Assembly: GCF_000711695.1 (NCBI RefSeq)
Contig: NW_013546991.1
Location: forward strand, 91,450 to 155,449
DNA from: Tilletiaria anomala UBC 951
Taxonomy: Eukaryota; Basidiomycota; Exobasidiomycetes; Georgefischeriales; Tilletiariaceae
Direction: 5' to 3'
DNA: 64,000 nt
Part shown: one piece after another, positions 45,971 to 58,300 of the stretch
Layout of the letters: every line of letters starts with the position of its first letter
Position numbering within the stretch: position 1 is the first letter of the stretch
The notes under the pieces: model-generated
What the model saw: only the letters and a program-made list of their open reading frames with translations
Databases searched by the model: none
Told to the model about the DNA's origin: nothing
Program-made: the position numbers and the translations under genes

Positions 45971-47944
45971 CTAGATGCAGGTCAAGATGAGATACAGATT
46001 GTGCACAGACAAAAGCCCTCCAGGTGTAAGGGAAGGCGCTGGACCTGGAGGCATGTTGAGCTGAAAGCTATGCAGAATGTGGACGAGAGCCGTGACGATT
46101 TCAGCCATGGCGAGCTTCCGTCCTGCGCCTGCAATGGTGCGAGGAAGCGGCGAGTGTAAGTGGTTTTCCGTACAGGCATTCAATTCAATAACCGGTGCTT
46201 ACAAAGGCGGACGCCTGCAGCAAAAGGGATATACTCTCCGGAGGTTTCGGCACGTCGAGCAAGAGCCTCGATCTCACGAGTAGTGCTTCCCCATCGTTCA
46301 GGTCGGAAGCTGGTCGGGTCAGGTGCCCACAGGGAAGACCTAGAGCTCCGATGAAGTCCATACGCGTGCCAGCCGACATAGGTGCCTGCAGCGACGGTGA
46401 TCGCGTGCGAACTGTTCTGCTCAGGATTAAAAAGGTGGATGATCGTGTCAGAGGAAGCTCGTCGATTGAGTAGCATCGGGATCGGAGGGTAGAGCCTCAT
46501 CGTCTCGTATATGAAAGCCATGAGCTGTGGCAGTCGTTCTAGATGATCCTTTCCCACGATAGGCGCATCAAACGCGCCTCCTTCGAAGACTGACCGCACT
46601 TCTGCACGGAGTCTCCTCTGTAGGTTCTGAGACAAGAAGCAATTGATTCAACAATCAAGCTGGTGCGTAGATTGTAAGGCAGGTTTGAGCTTACTGGGTG
46701 GGTGGCGAGGACCATCAAAAGAGAGTTTAGAGCATTTTGCGTGTTCTCGTGTCCTGCAATGAACAGAACTGCAGAGGCATCCGATCAGCAAAACTAGCGA
46801 TCACAGAAAGCAAAGTCAACCGCACTTTTAGTGTTATCCATGACTTCCTGTGCAGTCCAACATCCCTCTTCGAATTCTGCTTGCATGTCACAAGGAATTT
46901 TGCTGCGACAAACAATAGCAGTAATACTTAGTGGTAAACTTTCAAAAAAAAGGATGGGACCCGATGGCATGGACGCACCCCATCCTGCTGTCACTTCCTT
47001 GGGCGATTAGAACCTTCTCAACCTCAGCTTCCATCGCTTCGACCGCTGTTCTAGCCTCGGTCCGGCCTGGGAATATGTACGACCACCGTGGATGGTCGAA
47101 CTTGGGAAAAGCGAGGGCGAAAGGCTGGAAGATGTGGAATTTGACTCGTGAATGGATGGAGTGGAGTAAAGGAGGGGGATCCTTGAGAAACTGAGGAGAA
47201 CGAAGGTGGTGGCCTTGTTCAGCATCCAAAGGCTCTCTTAAAAGACTTGTCCTCACTTCTATACGCTCATCACGAACCTCGAGATCGACACCGAATATAT
47301 TTCGACACACGATATCCATGGTGAAGCGCTGAAGAATTGCGTTAATACCGATTGGTTTGTCCGAAGCACGAAGGGCCAGCACTTTGACCAAACGTTGCGA
47401 TGAGTCATTGAGAGAAATATAATCAACCTCCATGCGCAATGGTGGCCCAAGCAATTTGCGATACCGCTTGTACGGCTGGCGCAAAAGTAGTTCAGATCAG
47501 CGTCGCCGAACGAAAAGCCTCCCCGCGATCATTTTTATTCACCTCGCCGTGCTCAGATATTATATTTGAGCCGGTCAACTGGCTGATAACAGCGCCAGGT
47601 ATCTTCCGATGGTTTCCGGACTTGGCGAACAGGTCATCGTCGCCACCGTTGCCTCGGAAGAGTTGACGAATCGCCGCTGGATGGCAGCACAGCAAATTCC
47701 AGCGTCCTCCGAAAAAGAGGACAACCATGCCTGTACATCGAAGACGAGGCTCAATGTATCGAGCGAATATCACGTCTTGTCCGAGCGGCGGTAACCCGAC
47801 CTTGTGGCGAAGAAAAGGCAGCCAAGAAACCCATATTGGCACTACGGGCACAGATCGATCAAAGGAAGCAGGTGGGGATGATATCGTGCGAACCACCCAG
47901 TAGATTGTGGCTGCAACAGCGACAGCTGCGAGTACGAAAGACAT
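45971..47944 (-). CDS. Cytochrome P450 monooxygenase
   Basis: Seven exons (47944-47543, 47475-47257, 47190-46979, 46902-46826, 46768-46695, 46626-46203, 46128-45971) join to 521 aa, the usual P450 length. An N-terminal anchor (MSFVLAAVAVAATIYWVV) is followed by all the key motifs: I-helix AGHENTQN (formed after the 46825-46769 splice), ExxR in FIYETMRLYPP, the PERF-like DPTSFRPERW, and the heme loop PFAAGVRLCAGRKLAMAE with its Cys ligand at a splice join. The yeast Dit1 partner Dit2 is also a P450 (CYP56), and fungal isocyanide synthases commonly pair with P450s. It probably oxidises the isocyanide or formamide intermediate at the ER. One intron (66 bp) is stop-free and keeps frame. Confidence 0.93.
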
Positions 47945-48439
47945 GTTCGACCTTGAAACGAACCGTGAGCGCCACCAACGTTGCCGATTTGTAGAGGTAA
48001 CTGGTGATGATCATGGAGGGGTGTTCGAATTCATATCGGTCGCGAGCCATGGGTGTACTCCTGAATGTGATCTGCTTGGAATCAATAACACAGCGCGACT
48101 GAAACACCCAACCTGGCCGCGTGGGCGGAGGGATCTCGGAGACTTTCTACGCCACCTTCAGCAGCCGAATTTTGATGTTCAGTCTTGAAGTGACTACACT
48201 TTCCAAACTGGATTACTGCGTCCTCTTCGAGGCAGATCACTGTGCGGTGTTAACTTCCATTTTGCAACATCATTAGGCTACATGCTGAACTTCGAGAAGC
48301 ATGAAAAACATGGCCTAAGGTCACAAGCTTTCGGAGAAAAGAAGCGCTGCGTGACTCATGTGTCAAGGCGGGCGGACATGTGGTGCTAGTGGGCGGGTGG
48401 GCGGAGCCGCGCATTATCTGGTTATTTGGGCTTCATGGC
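47945..48439. other. Intergenic region between P450 and methyltransferase
   Basis: About 495 bp lies upstream of the P450 start and downstream of the methyltransferase stop. It carries one copy of the shared motif GCGGAGCCGCG at 48401-48411. No gene was recognised. Confidence 0.5.
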
Positions 48440-49699
48440 TCACGTAGATTGCTTCTCGCTTTTGCGAGCCACGGCACATACAAAATTGTGGAAGGCTTGG
48501 TGCTCACTGCACTTGTGCACAATGCGCTTGCCCCAATTTACCATCTCATCGGCCGTGATACCCCAGCTAGGACCGAGAATGGGCGCCAAAGTTTGCACCA
48601 AGGCGAGGTAGTCGTGTTCCATCAGAGCGCCAAGCGGGCCAGCCTTAGCGTCGACGGGTACTGAAGCAATATCAACCCTGATCGTACTGCTATCGAAGCC
48701 GGCTTCCGCCATGAATTTGTCAAGGCGGGTGCCAGCAAGAGGGTCGCCGCCACGCTTGAGCAGCGAACCACGCATGCCTGGGACGCAAATTTGAAGGAAG
48801 CTGCCTGATCAGTGCGAAACCAGAGTCGAGAGCTGTGTCAACGTTTGCGCGATTTGCGAATTCACCTCTTGTGTTCCAGTCCGTGATGTCTGCGCTCTCC
48901 CCGTTGCGGCAGCGCAGCTCACCATCGGGTTCGATAAGCTGCACCCAGCCTCCAGGCTTGACAACGCGATACACCTCTTTCACAGCGGGCACCCACTCGT
49001 GAGCCTGTAGAGAAAATAAGAGCGGTGGCAGCTTGTGTCAACACGGCGAAGGGCAGCAGTCTTGGGCCCAGATCCTTGTCACCTTGAGAGCTCCAGTGAA
49101 AAAGCGCATCTGGACAAAGTCAAATGATCCATCATTATACGGAAGTGACTTGAGGACATCTCCGACCTGGAATTCGACCTTAGCAGCATCGCCCACTTGA
49201 ACGGGGGAATATGTAGGCGCAAAATCGGTCGCAAACGCTTTGCACTTGGGATAAAGATTCGCGACTTGCTGCTCGGTAGGTGGGTAGAGAGTTAAGAATG
49301 TCAATGCAAATTGGTATTTTCTAGGTATCCCCCTCAGTCGGTCCTCGCTGTGGAGGTAGCCTCGACACTGACCTTGATCCAACTTCCGGGACCGCAGCCC
49401 ACATCTAATACCTTGCCGCCTTGTTCAAGAACCTTGAGTGCCTCGGGAGCGCCGATGGGTCCACCGAACAAGTGGAGCATCAAGCGGTGCTGCTTCTCCA
49501 GCCGGTCGTTCTCTTCGGCATCAGCAGGAAGAGCATAGATGCTCTGTCAGCAGAGCCGAGATAGTGAGCATCGCTTTGTCACCAAGTGTAGTTTTGATGC
49601 CAGGCAACGACTTACCTCTTTGACGTTATGGTAGAAGCGCGAGTTGGTCCCTTCCGCGTTGCTAAGACCTTGAACGATGGTGGATTGGTCGACAGTCAT
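48440..49699 (-). CDS. Class I SAM-dependent methyltransferase
   Basis: Five exons (49699-49616, 49543-49373, 49268-49083, 49004-48866, 48777-48440) join to 305 aa. The SAM-binding motif I is VLDVGCGPGSWIK, at the end of exon 2. Then come the acidic loop AFATDFAPTYSP, the post-I segment YNDGSFDFVQMRFFTGALK and motif III VVKPGGWVQLIEPDGE. The last join (RG to MRGSLLKRGGDP) requires a donor at 48865; reading straight through would put the C-terminus out of frame. The fold is that of small-molecule O- or N-methyltransferases common in fungal metabolite clusters. It lies divergent from the ABC exporter and in tandem with the P450. The substrate is unknown. Confidence 0.88.
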
Positions 49700-50316
49700 G
49701 TTGCCGAGTGCAGGGAGAAAGGGAGAGATGGAAGAAGCGGCGCACCGAAGCGGGGGAATTGCTTTCGATCAGGCTGCGTACCAGCCATTTGTATAAAGCA
49801 CACTTGAGAAAAACGTCACCTCATATCCACCCATTGGCTTCGAATGCACCTGCGGTAGGGAGAGGTAGCTGGCTTTGCACAGGCAGAGGGCTGTGGAAAA
49901 GGCTCCGCGATCGCGCACATGCACCTCCACTTGGTCCCAAGAAAGGCTCCGAGCGTGCAGCGAATGCCAAGCCAAATGCATGCATCATTCCTGTTCCGCA
50001 TGTGAGGTCATGCATGTCTCGCCAACAGGCAACTCGGAGCTTTATGATGCGTCCATTCCACAGACCTGGGTAGAAGTAGCCCAGCCGTCGGTGCAACCAA
50101 ATTACATTGATTGAGATCAAGTCGCGTTACATGCTGAAGCTCATATGGTTTTTCACGGAGGGTTACGTATCGCGTAATTGCGAAATCGAGTCCCATCCTG
50201 TCTTTCTCTTCGTCGGGCATCCTTCTCTTCTCTTCTCTTTATCGAGCATCCTCTTCCATCCTGCTCTTGTCCTTTTTCGTGCTCTACTTGTACCAGCCGA
50301 CTCGTCCCTTGCGACG
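49700..50316. promoter_or_regulatory. Divergent promoter of the methyltransferase and ABC exporter
   Basis: This 617-bp region separates two divergent cluster genes. A pyrimidine-rich TCTTCTC tract at about 50215-50240 lies shortly before the exporter start. No long frame or clear motif was found. Confidence 0.45.
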
Positions 50317-53300
50317 ATGGTCACCAAATATCCATCCCCGCGCCCGGGAAGAATGGGCTGGCTGGGGCCAATGGCTTGGGCCACGGGCCCAGAGCAGCTC
50401 ATGAACTTGGTAGGGCTCATCGCTGCCATCATGGCTGGCGCCACGCAACCTCTTATGAACATCCCCTTCGGCCAGGTGAGTGTGTCGCTCGCTGGATTTG
50501 CTTTGAAGTCGACCGCGCACATGTGAATGACTGACTTATGGCGTTGCACCGATCTGGCAGATCACCGATCGCTTCGTCACTGTCGATGTGAACGACCTGA
50601 ACCGACTTCGCGACCGCACGGATCAACAAGTCGTCTACTTTCTCTATCTTGGTCTCGCGACATTTTTCGGCACCTACATTTACGTAGCGCTTTGGGTACG
50701 ATCTTGCATTAGTACCGGCCGATCGATGCTGTCGCTTGCAGCGTCTGAACTGGTGTACACTAACCTTCCTCCTCTCATTCTCATGGCTTAACAGGCGTAT
50801 ACTGGAGAAAAGACTACCTCGCGTCTGCGCTTAGAATACTTCCGATCGTTGCTTCGGCTTGTCAGTGGCTCTTGGATAGTTTCGGCCCAAGGGGCTCAAT
50901 CTGACCCTTCCTCCGAGTCTGTCGATGCAGGATCTGGAATTCCATGAGACCGAGGGTGCAGGTGCTCTTACCTCTCGCCTGGAGACTGACTTACGGAATG
51001 TGCAGTCCGGCATCAGCGAGAAGTTGCCGCTTAACGCAATGTATCTGTCCTGCGGTGTCACGGGCTTCACAGGCGAGTGCGAGCTGAGGCTCTGATTGTC
51101 AGCTGTCAGCCGTCTCATCTTGCTAAGTGCTATTACTGACCGCGACCATCTTTCCTATGCAGTGGCTCTGGTCAAGGACTGGAGGCTTGGTCTTGCCCTG
51201 CTGGCAATGCTCCCCTGCTTGGTTGGCATAAGCTTGATTTTTGCCCGAACCGCCATCGGCTTCACGATTCAGATTATGTCGATGAGTAACCAGGCTAACA
51301 CCCTGGCGGAAGAGGCCCTGGGTTCAGTTCGGACTGTACAGAGCCTGTGCGCTGAGAAGGACCTCAGTCATAAATACAACGACGGGATCGCTCGCTCTCT
51401 TCGCCTTGGCCGCAAGAGAGCTATAGCAATTGCCGGGTGCATGGCAGGCTTCACCCTGGTCATCTACTGTGGCTACTCGCTCGCCTTCTATTTGGGGGCA
51501 ATTCTTGTTCGCTCTGGTCGTACTAGTCCGGGCAACGTCATCACTGTTTTCCTCAGCGTCATGATGGGCTCCTTTGCGCTGGCGCAAATTCCGTCTAACA
51601 TTCAAGGTGGGCAAACTTCTTCGCGTACTACTGAGTAGTGCTGAAGGACGCCGCAGCTTTTGCCTTGGTCAAGCCACTCATTGCTTCCTTGCCTCTCACT
51701 TTTGCAGGCTTCGTCTCTGCTAGAGCCTCATTTGCATCCCTGACTCGCATCATTGAGCGCACGCCGACGATCCACAACCCGGTCGAATCGCGCTTGACGC
51801 TGCCGTGTGGCCCAGTTCACATCGCTTTTAACAATGTGACCTTTGCGTACCCTAGCCGACCAGATCGACGTCTGCTGGAAAAATTTTCCCTCAACTTTCC
51901 TGCAGGCTCTTCGACGGCTGTTATCGGACCCAGCGGGGCCGGTAAGTCGACAATTCTCGCCCTATTGGAGCGTTTTTACGATCCTCAGGATGGCACCGTG
52001 CTCGTTGGCGGTCACGACGTGCGCGACTTCGAGCTGAAGTATCTGCGCGGCAGCGTCCTTGCCTATGTGCCGCAAGAGCCGTCTCTCTTCCAGGCAAGTA
52101 TTTTGGAAAATGTCGGCTACGGCATCTCTCCGACGTTGAACGAATCAACTGAACAACGCCGTTATCGAATTGAGTCGGCTTGCCGACTCGCCAACGCACA
52201 CGACTTCATCATGGCGCTTCCGGACAGATACAATACGCAGGTGGGGCAAGGGGGGCTGGAATTGTCAGGAGGACAGCGCGCGCGCATCGCTATAGCTCGT
52301 GCTGTAGTTGCGGACCCACGAGTCCTGCTGCTTGACGAGATTACCAGCAACCTTGACGCGCTGTCTGAGCAGGCCGTTAATCGTGGCCTTGAAGGCGCCT
52401 CGAAAGGTCGCACTACTGTGAGCTCCAGAAACCTTGACGACCTTGACTTCAGGTCTTGATTATTCACCGTCCTCTTTTCCTTTGTGCTATTAGATTCTCG
52501 TTACTCATCGGCAATCATCGCTCCCTGCTACCCAACGTGTTGTGGTCATCAACCACGGTCGCAAGGTGGCAGAAGGAACCTTAGCGGACGTGCGAAAGGA
52601 CGAGTCGATCGCAGGTCTGCAGCTTTTTGGGTGCGGTATGGCAAAAGAGAGTGATGTAGAGCAGTTAGGCACGTCAAAGGAGGTTTCCAGCCCGGACGGT
52701 GAGAGCATATTGAATCTGCTGGAGATTCAAATATTGAACCTGACGCCGACTGAACATTCTTTTGTTGCCTTCTCTTGCCTCAGACCAATTGCTTCCGATC
52801 AACCCTTACAGTAAAGACGTGGACGATGCTGAGAAAGGCAATACCAATGCGTCTATCGGCGGAGTTACCAATGGCCGTTTGAGGATGTTGTGGAGGCTCA
52901 GCGCTGGCAGTCGCACGCTCATTGCTGGCGGCATTGTTGGTTGCGGTGGTAAGTAGCCTGTGTGACAGCTTCATCATAATGTGCTTATTCTTGCTCTCGC
53001 ATCTTTCAGTGGCTGGTATGATCTATCCGGTCTTTGCGTGAGGGCATATTCAAGTGGTGTACGCCACACGTGCCGTGATTCATTCTTCTTTTTACCTTCT
53101 TCAGGATCCTCTATGCGAATGCATACATTGACCTCGACATTGGAGCTGCATCAGCGACCGATCAGAACCGCAATGCACTTTGGTTCTTTGTGGCCGCTCT
53201 GGTGGGCGGCGGCGGTGTTTTTCTTCAGAACGTCTGTTTGTCCATTGCATCAGAGCACCTGGCAGCAAATCTCCAGACGACGGTCTTCGCAACTCTTCTC

Positions 53301-55317
53301 CAGAAGCCGATCTCCTTCATTGATTCACAGTCACCTGGTGGGCTGCTCTCGACCCTCAACTCGAGCACGGAAGCAATCCAAAACGTCACTGGGAGCTCAG
53401 TTGGGAACGTAATCTCATCTTTTCTGACGCTCATTTGTGGTGCAATCGTTGCCATCTCGTACAACTGGAAATTTGCTCTCGTCAACTTGGTGAGTCGGTT
53501 CGAGGCGCTTTCCGGTAATTATGACGATCCGCAAGCTTATCGATGACGGTTCCCTGCTCGCTTGTTCAAGTGCCTCACTCCCATCACATTGCTCACAGGC
53601 TACTGCCGTTTGAAGACGATCGACGCCAAAGAGGGCCGACTTGCCAAAGCGCATGAACCTGCTGTTCGTCTTGCGTGCGAGGCGACCACAAGCATCCGGA
53701 CCGTTGCGCTCCTGGCACGCGAGGAAAGCGTCCACAAGGAATTTGCAGCTCACCTCGCCATCCCTCATCGCTACGTCAAGCGCATGGCCCTTTTGGACAG
53801 CGGGCTCTTTGCGCTCTCCCAAACCAACATGTTTCTCGTTATCGCGATGGGCTTCTGGTACGGTAGTGTCCTCATCTCGCAAGGCCAGCTGAACGCCCAT
53901 GACTTCTTCGTCGGTTTTGTGAGCGCTTCGGAGGGCCCTGAGGTGCGTTCATTGACCTGATGACTGACCTTTTTTGTTTGTGATTCGAACAGATGGCGAT
54001 CGTGTATGTGAATGACAATGTAGTCACGGGTGGACGAGTCCTTATTCCTTTATTATCTTTCCCAACCCTTCCGCTCTAACCTCCTCAACTTCAGGTCTGG
54101 CTCATTCCAGTGCGTCAATCTCTTTTCTCAGACACCGCAGCTGTCACAGGCCAAGGAAGGGGCCGGTAAGATTGTCGAGATGCTGGCTGATTCTGGTGCG
54201 GACCCCTTCACCGCGCCATCAGGGGTGAGCCCAGCTTTCGATTCGGCCTTGACTCTTTCAGACGTACGATTCGGCTACCCGTCGCGCAGGGGCAACGCCC
54301 TGGAAGGGGTGGGCCTTGAGGTCGCTCCGGGGTCATACACAGCGCTGTGTGGTCCATCAGGCAGCGGCAAGAGCACCATTCTGGCTCTTATCGAGCGCTT
54401 TTATTCGCCGCACAGCGGCCAGATCACTCTAGGCAAACATACCATAGGGTCGTCACCAGTGACGCAATACCGCAGCCGCATCGCACTAGTCACACAGGAA
54501 CCAGTCCTCTACAGCGCCTCGATCCGTGATAACCTCGTCCTCGGCCTTCCGAAAGACTTGATGCTATCACAGACCCAGGGAGAGCTTGAGAAGGCTATCC
54601 ATGTGGCGATGCGCGAGGCCAACATCCATCAAACAATCGAGGGACTTCCTGAGGGTTCGCAGAAGCTCTGATCCGAGTTGGAAGACGCTCTCAATTTGAC
54701 TTTCTCCACTTGCGAACATGTTTTCACACAGGTCTCGAAACACACATCGGCTCCCGAGGCGTGCAACTCTCGTGAGTCGTATCGGATGCTTGTTTTCAGG
54801 CGATTCTGAGCCTAGGAGGACGCTTTGACTTCATGAATTAACGTTCCTGTTCACTGTCTTGCAGGGGTGGCCAACGTCAGCGCCTGGTACTTGCACGATC
54901 GTACGTAGAGCATAAGTAGCTTGGAAGAGAGATCCGATATATGCTGATGGTCAACCAATACCCACGCTCTTTCCTTTCCCTCCGACTCTTTCCGCCAACA
55001 GGCTCCTGCGCCGTCCCGCTCTCCTCCTGCTCGATGAGGCCACTTCTTCCCTCGATGCTCGCAGCGAGCGTCTGATTCAGACGGCGCTAGATAGCGGCGC
55101 GACAACATCTCAACGTACGACCATCTGCGTGGCCCATCGACTCGCTACGATTCGCCAAGCCAACAACATCTTCGTCCTGGCGGATGGGAGAGTCGTCGAT
55201 TCGGGGACCTTCGAGGAACTCGCGAATCGGGATGGCCTTTTCCGCGAGATGCTCCAGCAACAGAATGCTGAGGCGGTTCAAGAAATCTCTTCCAACCAGT
55301 CCAAGCTTCAAATGTAG
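50317..55317 (+). CDS. ABCB (MDR/Ste6-type) full-length ABC exporter
   Basis: Sixteen exons are proposed, at 50317-50475, 50561-50695, 50795-50860, 50931-51072, 51163-51606, 51708-52417, 52494-52698, 52784-52948, 53010-53037, 53105-53489, 53571-53918, 53993-54007, 54111-54654, 54732-54771, 54865-54900 and 55002-55317. They give about 1245 aa in TMD-NBD-TMD-NBD order. NBD1 has Walker A GPSGAGKST (about 389-397), LSGGQ and VLLLDEITSNLD. NBD2 has GPSGSGKST, LSGGQRQRL (split by introns) and LLLLDEATSSLD, then the H-loop CVAHRLATI. Intron 4 (51073-51162) is a GC-AG intron. Exons of 28 and 15 nt are predicted; the 15-nt one is the least certain. ABCB exporters expel lipophilic compounds, so it probably exports the cluster product or protects the host. 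Confidence 0.88.
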
Positions 55318-58300
55318 CGATTACTACAAATATGTTCTCTTTTTCGTCGTACGCGGCGTCGACCATCCTAGGAGTAGGGTGGTGAATGCTGGGAGTTGCC
55401 TAATATGATGGGTTTGTGAAGTGGAGCGTAAACCGGCGAAAGATGGGCAGAGCTCGTGCAAGGCAATCAAAAAGGCTGTCAGAAGCGGATGACTGATAGA
55501 GTCATGATCCATGATAGGCGTGCTTACCTGTTGATCGGATACGTTTTCTTGCGTGTGCACTCAGCTCACTTGCGCAGTGTTGTATGTACAATACCATGAC
55601 GCCAAGCCACACCCGCCATTTTCGTCGGGTTATCCGAACCTTTGGCATATGCCACGTATAAACCGGCTAAGCGGAAGCGCGTGCATAAAAGTTTGAATAA
55701 GCACCCTCAAAAAAGGATTGACAGATGCCATTGCGCGTGCCTGGTTGGCGCATTGTTGGCGCCAGACCAGCTGAGGCCTCAGCGGACACTTGCGGGCTAC
55801 GAAGCGTAGTCCCTTCATCCAGCGTTGCGCTAGAAAGACTGTTCCCGCGTTCGATTCGAAAATACCAGCTCTTCAATCTCAACGGTCCGAACTCAGGTCG
55901 CCACTTCTATTTGAATCTCGAGGACTTGGCCGCGCTGACTTGGAGGCAGGTTTGCGAACGGAAAACGAGTCTACATGAAAGGACTGGCGCCTCCGATGCT
56001 GGAGTGGGCTTCAGGCTTCGCATCCTTGATCTGATCCTCGTATCATTTAAGGTTTGTAGCTGACAACCGAACAGATCCTTTGCTGACCCTGTCCAGAGAC
56101 CCAAACGATATTTGTGAGATGCGAAGGCGAAGGTTTAAAATAGGAAATACGGCGCTCCTCGTCATAGGCGCATTGCCAAGCAGCTGTCACCTTCGTCCGA
56201 AGTTCGAAAGGCCCAAAATCAGTGTCGGAAGCAGTTTGGGTTTAGGTAGCTTCCCCCATCAAAATATGCATCAACGGAATTCTGACCCCATGTATTGAAC
56301 TGTTTGCCGGTGGTGTGTCCGTATTCATTGAGCCTAATGAAACCCGAGCCGACAAGGCACATATTCATCACCTCGGCACCGGCCAACCCAGTGTTCGGGT
56401 CCAGCAAGTTGTTACGTCAAGTAGGGAGGCCGGAGAGAAGCTCAGGTAAGAGATAAGTGAAGAAAATTTAACCCCAACCAGAACCTTGCTAACAAGCAGA
56501 AAGTGGGATGTTTCGTCTTGATCTCAAAGTCGCCATCAAAGTGCTTGTTGAAACTGGAGCTTCCATGTCAAACTAATATCTATGATGCTTGCTTGGTTCT
56601 CCCCTTGCAGCCAGGAAACATGTGGCATGAAAGCAGTGTAAGGCTGTCGTCAAATGGTAAGAACACATTTCAGACAGCGCAGAAACGCTTGACATCTGTT
56701 CAGGTGACTTGAATTGATATTCATCTGGGATCTATGTGACGGTATGAAGAGGGTCTGCGCTTACCACAGCAATTTGACTTTGAATGGTGCGGGGAAACGG
56801 TGTTTTCTAGGGTGTAAGGCTAGCAGACCGCCGACCAACCCAAAGACTTTGTTTGCGAACGCATCTATATCAGTAGAGTTGGGGTTGCCTAGGAGCATTG
56901 TTGCAAGGACTTCGGCGTATTACGACCAACGCGTCCCGACGCTGCCTTGTCGAGAGTAATTTTTAATTGACCCCCCGATCCGACAATGGAAGCTAATTAT
57001 GGTGCAAACCCTCGCCCCCCCGCTAATGATCAAGATGCGGCTCGCAAAGTATGGCAATGCACCTGCTTGGGCCGCAGCTGCACTAACACCGTCGACTTTG
57101 ACATCCGCTGATGCCATTCGAGCGACAAGGAGTTGAGTCCTTAGTACGCTATCAGGGCTGCCTGATGGGCGGAGTGGGCCGACCAGGCTTGCAAGCCTCT
57201 ATACAATTTGTTCCACGTGTCGGGGTATACGCTTAAGCCTCAAGCTTATGATTCTAGTACGAGCTTTTTCGGTATCGGAGTCAATACCGATATTTCAGCC
57301 GGTCGAGCGCTTGTCTACATCCGCTCCGCGGATGCAGATGTGCTGCCGTGGATCAAGAATCCGTACCGCAAAACGGGTCTACAAGTTCAAGTGATGTCCA
57401 TGGGCTAGAAAGACCTCCGCAGGCTCACTCGCAGGACCAAAGACGTCAGCGGCGAACGAATCGCGCTGATGCCTAAGTTCCGTGACTGCAGAAGGAATGC
57501 GGTTGCGCCCTACACAGTAGATAACCGCACTTTCGATATTCCTGAGCAGCTTCATGAAGCTGAGGTCGAGGAGATGATTGTCGTCCTCGTGAAGACCATC
57601 AGAGGCAAGGCTCGGCATCAATCCTGCATGTTCCCTCAGAGCTGTCTTAAAACAGGGTAGCTACTTTGGCCCGCGTCTCAATAACTATGACATCAAGGGG
57701 TTTAAGATTACAGGCATGCGGCGGGTATGAGGAGGTAATATATACAGCGTCACACTGCTGATAGGAAACAGGGCGGTCAATTGTATCATTGGTGATCCTG
57801 GCCTTTACATGTGATTTGTTGCCATATTGCTATTTATGATCACACACTGGCGCTATCTGGACACTTCCGTCATTGGATGCGTCGCCTTGCAAGGAGGTGA
57901 GTGAGCAGCAAAGGTGAATGGGGGAGGGAGGATATTGGCTCTATGTGATGACTTAATCGAACGCCAATCCACCGCGCAATAGATTCATTCAACTCATCTT
58001 TGATCAGCAGATTTCCCATATCCTCCTCCGGAACCATAACACCACTCTAATTTATTTTTACCTCTAGTGAAGCGTATATGCACTATGCTGTGGCCATCTT
58101 GTACCGGCCTTTGCGGACGAGTTTTATTTATAGGAAGGAAATACCTAGTTCGTCCGCGGAGTCCCACCTTTGAGCAACGCCTGAGGGCTTGCTCCATGCC
58201 ATAGATATCGTAAGTTTGATTTCTGGAAGCGATCCCTCGGCAAGCCGCCTTTCAGCACTGCAAGAGCTCCAAAAGAGTCATGACGCGGCGTGGAAGACCT

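Noticed and set aside
51639-51707. ABC exporter exon starting at VLKDAAAFALVKPL after a 32-bp intron
   Set aside because: A 32-bp intron is too short. The acceptor at 51707 gives a 101-bp intron and the family-like join QIPSNIQGFVSARAS.
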